Notes: generated by a model not told the origin, from the sequence alone. Positions 8,147-17,865 are shown, counted from the first letter of the stretch. The stretch is 64,000 bases of DNA from Taishania sp965247975 (GCA_965247975.1 OZ252050.1:310001-374000); one strand, 5' to 3'. A program made the numbers and translations.

Positions 8147-10513
8147 TTAAAATTGCAATTTGTACATAAAATTAGGGAAGAATCCGATTTGATAAGCTGT
8201 ATTAATGGATTTTGTGTTTGGACTGTAGCGTTGCGCAAAAACATTTTTGTTGTTCGTTACGTTTTGTCCATCAAAATAGAAGGATTGTGATAATTTTCGT
8301 TTTTTACTATTGATTGTAATACCCATTTTAAAATCCAATCGCAAGAAAGCTGGATTTTGTTCTGAATAAGCGAATTCATCTCCTTTCTCCACTTGTTCAT
8401 TAACTAGAATGGAAGCAGGTAAGTCTATTGGAGTGTAAAAGCGACCGCCAGCATGGGTGAATTTTACGTCCATCGAGAATACGTTTCTTTTTTGTTTTCC
8501 GATTTTAAATTCTTTTCCAAGTAAGATATTATAAACGTATTTCCCATTGAATGCGGTATTGTGTTCAATTCCATCGCTTCCTTTGTAAGTTGCGTCGTAA
8601 ATGGAACCTGTCATCAATGCATAGAACCCTTTGCTAAAGAATTTTTCAATTGTAAGCTCAAATCCATAATTCTGTCCGGTGCCTTTATTTATCAATGAAT
8701 CTTGATTGTTTGGTAAAAATCCTGCACCAGTATTTAACATGGAATAGCTGGACCCAAATGAAGTTACTGGAACGTTAGATAAATATTGATAATACGTTTC
8801 AGCTTTCAAGCGCCATGCTGTATTTAGTTGCCAATCATAAGATAAAACTGCGTGTTGACTGCGTGTAAAGTCAAGATCTTTATTCGTTTGAACATAACTA
8901 CCATCAGCCAATTGTGTTCGGATAAAATAAACATCAGTAGGTTGCATTTGGCTATGCATACCATACCCAAAACCAAGTGAATGTTTCGAATTTAATTGGT
9001 ATTTAAGGCCTAGTCTTGGTTCAACCGAATACGAATTATTGAGACTCAAATATTGACCTCTTAGACCAAGATTCAATGTGAATTTGTCTGTAAAACTGTA
9101 TTTTAAGTGGCCATATCCTTGAAGCAAGGAAGTATAATCTTTATAATCCCAAATTTGTACCCAATCAGGCGTATCTGTTCTGTTTCTAAAGTACAGATTT
9201 AGATTAATGATTTCTTCAAGAATACCAAATTTTAGGAACATTTTCGAATTGACCTTTGAGTTGAAAGAAGTATTAATGGAATAGCGTATTTGGTCCGTTC
9301 TGTTTTCAATTACTCGAGTTACTTCATCATTTAATTTATTGATGGTGTCTTCGAGATAGTCTGATCCGGTGTAAGTGGCGCCTAACACTGTTTTGAAATA
9401 GGATTTTTCATTTACACGAATCGTGTGACTTAAACCAATTAAACCAAGTTTACTTTTGAAGTAAGAATCTCTGTTTTGAAAAGCGAATAAATCGGTTGAA
9501 TCAATTTTATCATGGAAGAAGTCAATGTTGCTTGTTCCACCTAAGCCAAAGAATGAAAATTTACCAATTTTTGTATTGCCTGAATTTATTTTAAAGGATA
9601 AATCTTTGTACAATGGAGTAGCGGTAGTTCCTACATTCATGCCCATTGCTTGCGCTATAGAAGTAAAGGCATGTCTATACGCAATCACATATGACGAACC
9701 ATTTCCTTTTTTAATCGGACCTTCGGTCATTACTTCTAAACCTGTGATTAAACCAAATTGAATCATGTGTTCGCGCTTGTCTGAGTTTCCGTTTCGAAAT
9801 CGCAAATCAAAAACACCCGCGTTCGCATTTCCATATTCCGAAGGAAAAGCAGATGTGAAGAAATCAGAATTTCCTAAAAGATTGGTGTTTAGCCCGCTGA
9901 CTGGTCCGCCTGTTGTTCCGATCGTCGAAAAATGGTTTGGATTTGGAATGTTAAGGCCCTCGATGCGCCAAAGAACTCCTGTTGGTGAATTTCCTCGGAT
10001 GATGATATCGTTTCGTGAATCATCGGGGGAGCTAACACCTGCAAAATTAGCAGCCATTCGAGATGGGTCCGAACGACCTCCAGCAAATCGGTTCACTTCT
10101 TCTGTACTAAACGAGCGACCGCTAACTGTTGTGAGTTCATTGATGGTTTCGTGTTTGTTTGTTCCCGTAACAACGACTTCACTTAATTCATTGACCGATT
10201 CTTCCATGGCAATTTCCAATGAAACTTCCTTTCCAGTGGTTAGAATTATATTTGGAATCACAATTTCTTTGTAGCCATAATATTTGGCTTGTAAATCATA
10301 CCTTCCTGGCGGGAGTTCATCAATTTTAAATTTACCTTCAATGTCCGTCAATACTTTACGAACGGGATCTGTGTTTAAAATACTAATTGTTACACCTGGA
10401 ATTTCGCTTTGCGATTGCTTGTCAAAAACAACACCCTTAATTGTTTGGGTAGTATTTTGTCCAAATAAATTCACTGTGAGGATTAAGAAAAATAAAGAAA
10501 TTGTAGTTTTCAT
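8147..10513 (-). CDS. TonB-dependent receptor with CarboxypepD_reg-like domain
   Basis: A 788-residue outer-membrane protein with a signal peptide (MKTTISLFFLILTVNLFGQ). A CarboxypepD_reg domain follows (IKGVVFDKQSQSEIPGVTI..., about 24-110), then a plug with DIIIRGNSPTGVLWRIEGL and a beta barrel ending in FMYKLQF. The plug region is adapted (NPNHFSTIGTTGGPVSGLN), as in the peptide/metal-type receptor subgroup rather than SusC, and there is no SusD partner nearby. It is first in an operon with a LytS-type kinase and a LytTR regulator, which links the receptor to signalling. The substrate cannot be read from the sequence. Confidence 0.9.
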   Translation of the reverse strand: MKTTISLFFLILTVNLFGQNTTQTIKGVVFDKQSQSEIPGVTISILNTDPVRKVLTDIEGKFKIDELPPGRYDLQAKYYGYKEIVIPNIILTTGKEVSLEIAMEESVNELSEVVVTGTNKHETINELTTVSGRSFSTEEVNRFAGGRSDPSRMAANFAGVSSPDDSRNDIIIRGNSPTGVLWRIEGLNIPNPNHFSTIGTTGGPVSGLNTNLLGNSDFFTSAFPSEYGNANAGVFDLRFRNGNSDKREHMIQFGLITGLEVMTEGPIKKGNGSSYVIAYRHAFTSIAQAMGMNVGTTATPLYKDLSFKINSGNTKIGKFSFFGLGGTSNIDFFHDKIDSTDLFAFQNRDSYFKSKLGLIGLSHTIRVNEKSYFKTVLGATYTGSDYLEDTINKLNDEVTRVIENRTDQIRYSINTSFNSKVNSKMFLKFGILEEIINLNLYFRNRTDTPDWVQIWDYKDYTSLLQGYGHLKYSFTDKFTLNLGLRGQYLSLNNSYSVEPRLGLKYQLNSKHSLGFGYGMHSQMQPTDVYFIRTQLADGSYVQTNKDLDFTRSQHAVLSYDWQLNTAWRLKAETYYQYLSNVPVTSFGSSYSMLNTGAGFLPNNQDSLINKGTGQNYGFELTIEKFFSKGFYALMTGSIYDATYKGSDGIEHNTAFNGKYVYNILLGKEFKIGKQKRNVFSMDVKFTHAGGRFYTPIDLPASILVNEQVEKGDEFAYSEQNPAFLRLDFKMGITINSKKRKLSQSFYFDGQNVTNNKNVFAQRYSPNTKSINTAYQIGFFPNFMYKLQF

Positions 10514-10535
10514 TGGAGTTCAATAAATGTTTGTC

Positions 10536-10543
10536 CAAAATTA
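10536..10543 (-). promoter_or_regulatory. Candidate -7 box of the receptor/kinase/regulator operon
   Basis: TAATTTTG on the minus strand matches TAnnTTTG and lies 23 nt before the receptor ATG. No convincing -33 TTG is seen at 19-21 nt. Confidence 0.45.
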
Positions 10544-10619
10544 GTTGACTTCAGGTAAATCTAAACTAATAAATGAATGAACTGTTGATTTAGTTCGTTG
10601 AGTTGTAAAACAACCACTT

Positions 10620-10865
10620 TTATTCGCAGGTACTTTTCTTTTGAAGCATTTCTTCGCCTGACATGGTTAAGTAGTCCTTACATGCATCGGTTTTTGAATC
10701 TTTCAATTTTTTCAAATCACTTGCCGTTAATTTTGACTTTTTTGCAAGTACATCAGCGGAAGCTTTATTGAATTTATCACCTTCCTCCATGCACTTGCAG
10801 AATTTTTCGTCTTTTTGAGTGCATGCAACCAAGAGCAAACCAAGGATAAAAAAGTACTTTTTCAT
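10620..10865 (-). CDS. Small lipoprotein, unknown function
   Basis: An 81-residue protein starting MKKYFFILGLLLVACTQ. LVAC is a signal peptidase II lipobox, so the mature lipoprotein of about 67 residues should be membrane anchored at its Cys. The mature part is Lys-rich and has four further Cys (FCKCMEEGD, DACKDYL, KSTCE) that could form two disulfides. I do not recognise the family. It lies downstream of mreB in the same direction, but a strong terminator separates them, so it probably has its own promoter. Confidence 0.7.
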   Translation of the reverse strand: MKKYFFILGLLLVACTQKDEKFCKCMEEGDKFNKASADVLAKKSKLTASDLKKLKDSKTDACKDYLTMSGEEMLQKKSTCE

Positions 10866-10868
10866 TTC

Positions 10869-10906
10869 AAAAAAAAATCCCGAAGTTCCTTTGAAGGTAT
10901 TCGGGA
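10869..10906 (-). terminator. Intrinsic terminator after mreB
   Basis: On the minus strand TCCCGAA (10906-10900) pairs with TTCGGGA (10884-10878) as a perfect 7-bp stem with a 15-nt loop, followed at once by a run of nine Ts. It sits 6 nt beyond the mreB stop and just ahead of the small lipoprotein ATG. Confidence 0.9.
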
Positions 10907-10912
10907 ATTAAA

Positions 10913-11941
10913 TTAGTCTCTAATTAAGAATTGGAATTTATCAATGTTTTTCAACGCGATGCTTGTTCCACGTGCTACTGCGCGAAGCGGATCTTCTGCG
11001 ATATGCACAGGTAATTTTGTTCTGATTGAAATACGTTTGTCAAGACCGCGAAGCATGGAACCTCCACCAGCAAGATAGATTCCAGTTTTGTAAATGTCAG
11101 CAGATAATTCTGGCGGAGTCATTTCCAACGCACTTAAAATTGCTTCTTCAATTTTTGAAATGGTTTTATCCAACGCATGCGCAATTTCCGAGTAAGTAAC
11201 AACAATTTCTTTCGGAATACCAGTCATCAAATCGCGCCCACGAACTGCATAATCTGCCGGTGGATTATCTAATTCTGGCAACGCTGCTCCAACTTCAATT
11301 TTGATTTGCTCTGCTGTACGCTCTCCAACCAAAATGTTGTGTTGACGACGCATGTATTCTTCGATGTCACTTGTAAAATCATCACCAGCAATTCTGATTG
11401 ATTTATCACAAACAATTCCACCAAGAGCAATTACAGCAATTTCAGAAGTACCACCACCTATATCGATGATCATATTTCCCATTGGTTCTTCAACGTCGAT
11501 TCCAATACCGATTGCGGCAGCCATAGGCTCGTGAATCAAGTATACTTCTTTTGCGCCAGCATGTTCCGCAGAGTCACGAACGGCTCTTTTTTCAACCTCT
11601 GTAATTCCGGATGGAATACAAATTACCATTCGTAAAGCGGGATTGAACAAACTTTTTTTGCCTTGATTAATCATCTTAATCATCCCACGAATCATTTGCT
11701 CTGCACTTTGGAAATCAGCAATAACTCCATCTTTTAATGGGCGCACGGTTTCGATTAATTTATGCGTTTTTCCGTGCATTTGTTGCGCTTTTTTTCCAAT
11801 TGCAACAATTTTTCCTGTTTGAATATCGCGTGCAACGATTGAAGGTTCATCAACAACCACTTTATCATTCATGATAATCAATGTGTTTGCTGTCCCTAAG
11901 TCAATTGCAATTTCTTGCGTTAAAAAGCTAAATAATCCCAT
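10913..11941 (-). CDS. mreB: Rod-shape protein MreB
   Basis: A 342-residue actin homologue that polymerises under the inner membrane and directs lateral cell-wall synthesis. Phosphate-1 loop DLGTANT is at residues 15-21, phosphate-2 DIGGGTSEIAV near 160, and the adenosine motif LAGGGSML near 290. The N-terminal MGLFSFLTQE is amphipathic, as for membrane binding. Length is normal. In many Bacteroidota purH precedes mreB, which is followed by mreC, mreD and the penicillin-binding protein/rodA genes. Here purH is upstream but separated by an opposing gene, and downstream there is only a terminator and a lipoprotein, so mreC must be elsewhere or missing. Confidence 0.97.
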   Translation of the reverse strand: MGLFSFLTQEIAIDLGTANTLIIMNDKVVVDEPSIVARDIQTGKIVAIGKKAQQMHGKTHKLIETVRPLKDGVIADFQSAEQMIRGMIKMINQGKKSLFNPALRMVICIPSGITEVEKRAVRDSAEHAGAKEVYLIHEPMAAAIGIGIDVEEPMGNMIIDIGGGTSEIAVIALGGIVCDKSIRIAGDDFTSDIEEYMRRQHNILVGERTAEQIKIEVGAALPELDNPPADYAVRGRDLMTGIPKEIVVTYSEIAHALDKTISKIEEAILSALEMTPPELSADIYKTGIYLAGGGSMLRGLDKRISIRTKLPVHIAEDPLRAVARGTSIALKNIDKFQFLIRD

Positions 11942-12021
11942 TTGATGCTAACTGCCGGTATGAAAAATGTATGAAATAACTATTTCTTATTCGTAAATAA
12001 TAGCAAAAAGTTACTCGCACA

Positions 12022-12029
12022 CAAAAGTA
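12022..12029 (-). promoter_or_regulatory. Candidate -7 box for mreB
   Basis: TACTTTTG on the minus strand, about 80 nt before the mreB ATG, fits TAnnTTTG. It would give a 5' leader of roughly 75 nt. No clear -33 TTG. Confidence 0.35.
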
Positions 12030-12158
12030 GGTATAAAATCCTTGAATTTTATGCAGTTTTAAACAAAATAAAGTGAAAATTTTACTTGATTGATCTTTAA
12101 CTTGTTTTATTAATCTATATAATTTGTTTCTACAGATTATTTCTTCTAGAATTCGTCT

Positions 12159-12166
12159 TATTTTTG
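12159..12166 (+). promoter_or_regulatory. Candidate -7 box for the GT-C-like gene
   Basis: TATTTTTG fits TAnnTTTG, about 48 nt before the ATG of the membrane protein gene. The region is very AT-rich, so a chance match is possible. Confidence 0.3.
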
Positions 12167-12214
12167 TTCGTTAAGTATTCATAAATAAATTCAATAGTTA
12201 AGTTAAGTCGAACC

Positions 12215-13996
12215 ATGGAAAAACTAAAAGTTGATTACAAATTAAATAGACTTTTCGTACATGGATTATTTCTTTTGGTGCTTGTTTTTATTGTTGTAAG
12301 GACGTTTACCGTCAACCCGATGCTCGATGAGTTGGCAACTTTTTACTCATATATTCAATCAGGGCATATTGTTGATGATCGGGCTCTTGTAGATGCGAAT
12401 AACCATCTTTTTGTGTCTTTTATTGGATGGAAATTATATTCGTTTTTTGGGGATCATTTTTTTCTATTTAGATTACTCTCTGTCATTTCATTTGTGCTTT
12501 ATTTTTATTCCCTAAGATTTTTGGTTGAATATTATGTAAGGACAAAACTAAATTGGCTTGTTTTCATTGCTTTAATGACCACCCCTTGGGTAGTTGAGTA
12601 CTTTGGATTTGCAAGAGGTTATGGACCTGCCATCGGATTTCTGTTTGCTGGAATTGTCCTAATTATTCGATTTAAAGAATCAAACAATGTCATTAATTTT
12701 GGGTTATCAATCGTTCTTTTGTCGTTGAGTATTAGTTCAAATTTGTCTTTAATCATACCAGCAATGATTTGTATTTCGTATGCAAGTTTGATTCATGTAA
12801 TAGATTGGAAATCAATAAAGCACAAATGGTTGAGTTTGATTGTACTTCTTTTTTTTGCCAAATTTCTGAAATTTATTTTGAATCACATCGACAAACTTAA
12901 AGAGGCCAAGGCCTTGTGGTGGGGTTCTAGAGACGGATTGTGGGAAGTTACAGGAAAATCAGTCAGCAATAATGTGTTTTTTAGTGATGACATTAAATTA
13001 AAATACTTACTCCTTAGTTTTTTGACGATTGTCATTATTATGTGGATTTTCACACATAGAAAAATGTCTTTGAAATCAATAATTATGGCGGAGAGTTTTT
13101 GGATTCCAGGTATGTTTTTTGGATGTCTTTTTTCAATTGTAGTATTAGCTGAAGTGTTTAAGGTAAATTACCCGATGGATCGGGTAGCGATGTATTTTAT
13201 CCCTCTTTTTATTTTAGTCTTAGGGTTGCTTTTTGGCAGCAATTTATACTTAAAGTGGCTCTTAATTGCCCTAATTTGGTTTCCTATATCCTTCATACTA
13301 AGATTTAGCATTGAATCATCCATTTTTTCGCCTGAGGATCGAATTACCAATTCATTTGCAAAGGAGATTAGAGTTATCAAAAAGAGTCAGGCTCTTTCAA
13401 TGGATTATGTTTCTCATCTGGCTTATGCCTATGCTACAAGAAGTCAAAAAGGAAAAGTGCATTTAGCGATTGAAAGTCTTACCGATCCAACGATTGAACA
13501 AGGAGAATTTCATGTTTCTTGGATAACTGACTATGATTGGAAGGATTTTTTAATGATTTATCAAGATTTGGATTCAAAAAATCGATTGTATCAACGCAAA
13601 GAAGAATTTGATAAAAGATTGATTTTTGACACAATCATTAGATCGGTTAAATCAAATAAGATGCTCATCCCTCTTGTAGAACTAGACTTAATGAGGGATT
13701 TTCACGGTAAACATATTCAAAGTGTAGTAGAAGGAGATGTTTACCTGAATGAAGAAACATTGGGATTCAATATAGTAAATCAGATCGAAAACAAAAAGGG
13801 TGAGACTCGAATTAGCCAAAGAACACGTTTTGAATGGTATTTCGGTCACAAGTTAAATTACCAATTCATTTTCCCGAATTATCCGATGAAAATTGACACA
13901 TCGGACTCCGTTTTTTCAGTATTTTTTCAAAATGAAGAAAGTAAACATGTCCATATTCAAAATGTCCATATTCAATTTTTCGAGGTTTTGAAATAG
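12215..13996 (+). CDS. Polytopic membrane protein, GT-C glycosyltransferase-like
   Basis: A 593-residue protein with about 10-11 transmembrane segments in the first 380 residues and a soluble C-terminal part of about 200. The first extracytoplasmic loop holds an acidic pair (NPMLDELATFY) followed by NNHLFVSFIGWKLY and an FRLLS segment. That arrangement is typical of GT-C glycosyltransferases (ArnT/PMT_2-like), which use lipid-phosphate sugars on the periplasmic side. The family assignment is therefore by architecture, not by a decisive motif. The gene stands alone between mreB and purH in the opposite direction, and its stop is only 2 nt from the purH stop (convergent). Confidence 0.6.
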   Translation: MEKLKVDYKLNRLFVHGLFLLVLVFIVVRTFTVNPMLDELATFYSYIQSGHIVDDRALVDANNHLFVSFIGWKLYSFFGDHFFLFRLLSVISFVLYFYSLRFLVEYYVRTKLNWLVFIALMTTPWVVEYFGFARGYGPAIGFLFAGIVLIIRFKESNNVINFGLSIVLLSLSISSNLSLIIPAMICISYASLIHVIDWKSIKHKWLSLIVLLFFAKFLKFILNHIDKLKEAKALWWGSRDGLWEVTGKSVSNNVFFSDDIKLKYLLLSFLTIVIIMWIFTHRKMSLKSIIMAESFWIPGMFFGCLFSIVVLAEVFKVNYPMDRVAMYFIPLFILVLGLLFGSNLYLKWLLIALIWFPISFILRFSIESSIFSPEDRITNSFAKEIRVIKKSQALSMDYVSHLAYAYATRSQKGKVHLAIESLTDPTIEQGEFHVSWITDYDWKDFLMIYQDLDSKNRLYQRKEEFDKRLIFDTIIRSVKSNKMLIPLVELDLMRDFHGKHIQSVVEGDVYLNEETLGFNIVNQIENKKGETRISQRTRFEWYFGHKLNYQFIFPNYPMKIDTSDSVFSVFFQNEESKHVHIQNVHIQFFEVLK

Positions 13997-13998
13997 TA

Positions 13999-15528
13999 TT
14001 AATGCTTAAAATGGCGATTTCCTGTAAACACCATGGATAGATTATGTGCATTACAATAGTCTATTGAAAGCGTATCTTTGATTGAACCTCCAGGTTGGAT
14101 GACAGCTGATATTCCAGCTTGATGTGCAATTTCAACACAGTCAGGAAATGGAAAAAATGCATCTGATGCCATCACGGATCCTTTTAAATCAAATCCAAAT
14201 GTTTGGGCTTTGTGTATCGCTTGTTGCAGTGCATCGACGCGCGAAGTTTGACCTGTTCCGCTTGCCAAAAGTGTATTATTTTTTGCAAGAATAATGGTGT
14301 TTGATTTGGTATGTTTAACCAATTTATTCGCAAAAATGAGATCGTTTATTTCTTGTTCCGTTGGCGATGTCAATGTAACTGTTGTCAAATCTTTCGATGT
14401 TTCAGTGATGTTGTCTTTGTCTTGCTCCAAAACGCCATTGAGCACGGTTCTAAATTGTTTTTGAGGTAATTCAACAGCTTTACGAATAAGAATTACACGA
14501 TTTTTTTTACTTTTTAGCAGTTCAATAGCCTCTGACTCATAATTTGGTGCAATCACCACTTCGCAAAACAATTCATTGATTAATGTTGCGGTTGCAAGGT
14601 CAATGACAGTATTCGAAATTAAAATTCCCCCAAAAGCACTAAGAGGATCAGCTGCCAATGCAATTTCATAAGCTTCTTTGATGGTTTTTCTTGTAGCAAT
14701 TCCACACGCATTATTGTGTTTTAGAATTGCAAATGTAGGAGCATCATTTCTAAATTCATCTATTAAATTAACGGCAGCATCAACATCTAGAAGGTTGTTA
14801 TAAGACAATTCTTTCCCGTGAATTTTGTCAAACATTTGATCTAAATCGCCATAAAAAGTTCCTGCCTGATGTGGATTTTCTCCATAACGTAGAATATGTG
14901 CAGGAGAAATGCTTTGTTTGAATATTTCTTTCTTATCTCCTTGGAAATAATTGAAAATATGCATGTCGTAATTTGACGAAACGTGAAAAGCATCTTGCGC
15001 GAAACAATTGCGCTGTTCGATAGTTGTTTCGCAATTGTTTGAAGCGATTATTTCCAAAAATGAAGCATATTGATCTTGAGATGGAATGATTACAACATCG
15101 TTATAATTCTTAGCTGCAGCGCGAATAAGTGAAATTCCTCCAATATCGATTTTCTCAATGATATCTTCATGGCTAGCACCTGAAGCGAGTGTTTTTTCGA
15201 AAGGATAGAGATCAACAATTACCAAATCAATGCTTGGTATCTCGAATTCTTTTATGTGGGCTTGATCTTCAGCTAAATCACGACGATTCAAAATTCCACC
15301 AAATACTTTTGGGTGCAAGGTTTTTACTCTTCCTCCCAAAATTGACGGATAGGATGTTAAATCTTCAACACGTACCACTGGAATTTGAAAGGATTCTATG
15401 AACTCTTGGGTTCCTCCTGTTGAGTAGATAACAACTCCATTTTCATGCAGTTTTTTTACGATAGGTTCTAGTCCAGATTTATCAAAAACTGAGATTAATG
15501 CTGAGGTGATTTTTTTTGTGTTGCTCAT
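13999..15528 (-). CDS. purH: Bifunctional AICAR formyltransferase / IMP cyclohydrolase
   Basis: This 509-residue enzyme catalyses the last two steps of de novo IMP synthesis. The N-terminal MGS-like cyclohydrolase domain has ALISVFDKSGL, YSTGGT and the signature GGRVKTLHPKVFGGIL near residue 70. The AICAR transformylase domain has LRYGENPHQ and the catalytic Lys-His pair in LKHNNACGIA, and ends with MVFTGNRHFKH, as expected. Length is normal. It is convergent with the GT-C-like gene, and no terminator fits in the 2-nt gap. Confidence 0.98.
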   Translation of the reverse strand: MSNTKKITSALISVFDKSGLEPIVKKLHENGVVIYSTGGTQEFIESFQIPVVRVEDLTSYPSILGGRVKTLHPKVFGGILNRRDLAEDQAHIKEFEIPSIDLVIVDLYPFEKTLASGASHEDIIEKIDIGGISLIRAAAKNYNDVVIIPSQDQYASFLEIIASNNCETTIEQRNCFAQDAFHVSSNYDMHIFNYFQGDKKEIFKQSISPAHILRYGENPHQAGTFYGDLDQMFDKIHGKELSYNNLLDVDAAVNLIDEFRNDAPTFAILKHNNACGIATRKTIKEAYEIALAADPLSAFGGILISNTVIDLATATLINELFCEVVIAPNYESEAIELLKSKKNRVILIRKAVELPQKQFRTVLNGVLEQDKDNITETSKDLTTVTLTSPTEQEINDLIFANKLVKHTKSNTIILAKNNTLLASGTGQTSRVDALQQAIHKAQTFGFDLKGSVMASDAFFPFPDCVEIAHQAGISAVIQPGGSIKDTLSIDYCNAHNLSMVFTGNRHFKH

Positions 15529-15550
15529 CGAAATTTGAAAAAAGAAAGCG

Positions 15551-15558
15551 CAAAATTA
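15551..15558 (-). promoter_or_regulatory. Candidate -7 box for purH
   Basis: TAATTTTG on the minus strand, 23 nt before the purH ATG, fits TAnnTTTG and would give a short leader of 15-20 nt. No clear -33 TTG. Confidence 0.4.
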
Positions 15559-15616
15559 GTCTAATTTCGGGAATACTAAATCGATTTTATGAACGTATTG
15601 TGTAACTTTTGAACAT

Positions 15617-15648
15617 AAAAAAACGGATTGCAATCTATACAACCCGTT
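15617..15648 (-). terminator. Intrinsic terminator after the secreted protease
   Basis: Reading the minus strand, AACGGGTTG (15648-15640) pairs with CAATCCGTT (15630-15622) as a 9-bp stem with one G-U pair and a 9-nt loop, followed by seven Ts. It lies 22 nt beyond the protease stop. Confidence 0.88.
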
Positions 15649-15669
15649 CTTATATGACTTTTGAAAGAA

Positions 15670-17865
15670 TTAGAACTTTGAAATTTTTCTCATAGTTTGT
15701 CCCAATTCAGAACTGATTTCTAGATTGTACATTCCATTTGCTAAATTCGCAATATTCCATTTTACTAATTCACCGTTTTTAGTGTTTTGAGTTTGGATTA
15801 ATTTACCAGACAAATCAAATAATCGTAAAGTTGTTTCACCTGGTAAGCTTGAAAGATCTATGGTCAAATTTTCATTTGTTGGATTTGGATAGATTGAAAC
15901 CGAAGCTAAGAATTCATTTTCTTCAATTCCAGCTCCACCCGAAGCTAAGATTTGCACCGTATAATCTTCCGTTTCTCCCCACTGATTTGTGTTGCACGGA
16001 TCAATTGCGCCATCGTCAGGATTGTAAGAAATTCTAACTCTCATACGAGAAGTTCCTACTGAAGCTGAAGTTGGAGCAGTAAACGTGAATGATGGTGTGC
16101 CCGCCGTTGTGCCAACCATGAAGTAACCAACTCGTTCTCCTGCGTCAATAAAATCATTGTCTCTATTCCAGTCAATGTAAGCTGCGATTTCATCGTCTGT
16201 GTATGCTGAACCTGCAGCTCCACCAACAACTTGAGGTTGAACATCAAGAGTATATGAATTTCCTTTCACCAAATTCACAGACATTGATGTGTAATCTGTA
16301 TAATTGGAACACCCTGAAGCATTTAATAATGTGCTTATTTCAACTCCAGAAATATGCTCATTGGCGTCGGCTGTTGAACAAACGGTCGTACTTGTAGCTC
16401 CGCAATATGAGCCTGGATTCACAGTTCCACAAGGGTCTGCGGAACCATCCATCACCAATGTTCCGGTATTGTTTGGATCTAAATATGTTTTTAAGCGTTC
16501 GTTGGCTGGAGTTCCATTTGTAATCCAATGATAGGACATTTTACCATAATAATCTGGTTGGTTTGTTGCATTACAAAATGAGCCCCCGCCAGTAAGTGTA
16601 CCAACAATTCTTGAGTTTCCTCCATTAGTTGTGAAAATTGGAGAACCTGATGATCCACCTTCCGTAACTCCAAATCCATTTGTTGTTGAACTCCAAGTAA
16701 CTCTCCAGTGAGACGCTAAACCATTTCCGTTCCAGCCACTTGACACTAAAGAAGAATTGTATGTAGAAATTTTCTTGATGTCTCCAGCTGGATGGTGAAT
16801 ACTAACTCCATTTGGTGAGGCTGAGGTGTTTGCATCCCATCCGTTCCAATAGCCATTGAATGCTGCTGATTTTAATGTTGTTATTGTTGAAGCTTCATTT
16901 GCTAATGATCCCATTTGGACTAAAAGAAAGTCGGATCCAGTATCGCCTCCACCATCATTTGATGAAGCTAATTTTATACATCCCGTAATAAAATTATTTG
17001 CCAAAGAACCTTGTGATCCTGGGTCTGTACAAGCACTGGCTTCAAATTTGAAATAAAAACGCCATTGATTGAAATTCGCAGTCGTGGATGTTACACCACA
17101 ATGCAAAGCCGTAAGGAAATACGGTTTACAGTTTTGTGCTAAGTTGTTTACCATTGAACCTGTGCACCATCCTTGTACGTTTCCATCCACAACTAAAATT
17201 CGTGCAACACCTCTTTTCTCATCTTGCCAATTAGTACCTTCTGGAGTACAATTCACATTTACTTGACAACTTTCTGAATCGCCAAAGTCTTTTGGTACAT
17301 TGGGATTTCCAGTTCCTCTGTATCCGTAGAAAATTTGATTTATTTCTATAGTTGATGCTATATTCCCTGCTGGCTCAACAAGTTGAATTACAACTTGATC
17401 TGAGTAACACAAAGACATGTTTTGTTGACCATGATCTAAAACATCACTGCTTCCATACGTTTTGTGTAGTTCTTTTCCTTGCAAATCAAAGATGGAAATT
17501 TTAGCATCTCCATGCAAAATAAATTTATTAAACATAAAACTCAATGCTTGAGCACCAGGATAATTAATTTTCAACTGCCAAACACGATCACCACTTGGCT
17601 TGGTTGACCAAATCCCACTATTTTCAGGAGTAATATAAGTATCAATTCCAACTCCAATTCGATACCTCATTCCAAGCGCATCGTTGAATGCATCTTCTTG
17701 CTGAATCTGCTCTAAATTCGGAGCTTGAAAAATCATTTCTGGGGTGCTTGGATTCATTTCCAAGCGATTGTGATTTGGTTTTTCCATAAAATTTTGACCA
17801 TAACTGGTCGAAACAGTCAATCCAAACATTAAGAGTGTTCCGAAAAACAGTAATCCTTTTTTCAT
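15670..17865 (-). CDS. T9SS-exported trypsin-like serine protease (lysyl endopeptidase-like)
   Basis: A secreted protease of 731 residues. A signal peptide (to STSYGQ) is followed by a beta-rich propeptide-like region to about residue 200. The chymotrypsin-fold domain shows the full triad: H255 in FLTALHCG, D312 in GSDFLLVQ and S406 in GGSSGSPIF. Cysteines (CTGSM, ALHC, CTDPGSQ, GGSFC) resemble Achromobacter-type lysyl endopeptidases. A GEVED domain (AAYIDWNRDNDF...GETEDYTV, about 560-650) and a T9SS type A sorting domain (VSIYPNPTNENLTIDL..., last 70 residues) follow. The frame stays open 15 codons upstream, but ATG 17865 starts the signal peptide. The specificity for Lys is inferred from similarity. 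A promoter and terminator bracket it, so it is monocistronic. Confidence 0.9.
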   Translation of the reverse strand: MKKGLLFFGTLLMFGLTVSTSYGQNFMEKPNHNRLEMNPSTPEMIFQAPNLEQIQQEDAFNDALGMRYRIGVGIDTYITPENSGIWSTKPSGDRVWQLKINYPGAQALSFMFNKFILHGDAKISIFDLQGKELHKTYGSSDVLDHGQQNMSLCYSDQVVIQLVEPAGNIASTIEINQIFYGYRGTGNPNVPKDFGDSESCQVNVNCTPEGTNWQDEKRGVARILVVDGNVQGWCTGSMVNNLAQNCKPYFLTALHCGVTSTTANFNQWRFYFKFEASACTDPGSQGSLANNFITGCIKLASSNDGGGDTGSDFLLVQMGSLANEASTITTLKSAAFNGYWNGWDANTSASPNGVSIHHPAGDIKKISTYNSSLVSSGWNGNGLASHWRVTWSSTTNGFGVTEGGSSGSPIFTTNGGNSRIVGTLTGGGSFCNATNQPDYYGKMSYHWITNGTPANERLKTYLDPNNTGTLVMDGSADPCGTVNPGSYCGATSTTVCSTADANEHISGVEISTLLNASGCSNYTDYTSMSVNLVKGNSYTLDVQPQVVGGAAGSAYTDDEIAAYIDWNRDNDFIDAGERVGYFMVGTTAGTPSFTFTAPTSASVGTSRMRVRISYNPDDGAIDPCNTNQWGETEDYTVQILASGGAGIEENEFLASVSIYPNPTNENLTIDLSSLPGETTLRLFDLSGKLIQTQNTKNGELVKWNIANLANGMYNLEISSELGQTMRKISKF

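Noticed and set aside
9765..10274. 169-codon open frame on the plus strand
   Set aside because: It is antisense to the CarboxypepD_reg/plug part of the TonB-dependent receptor and has no protein-like features.
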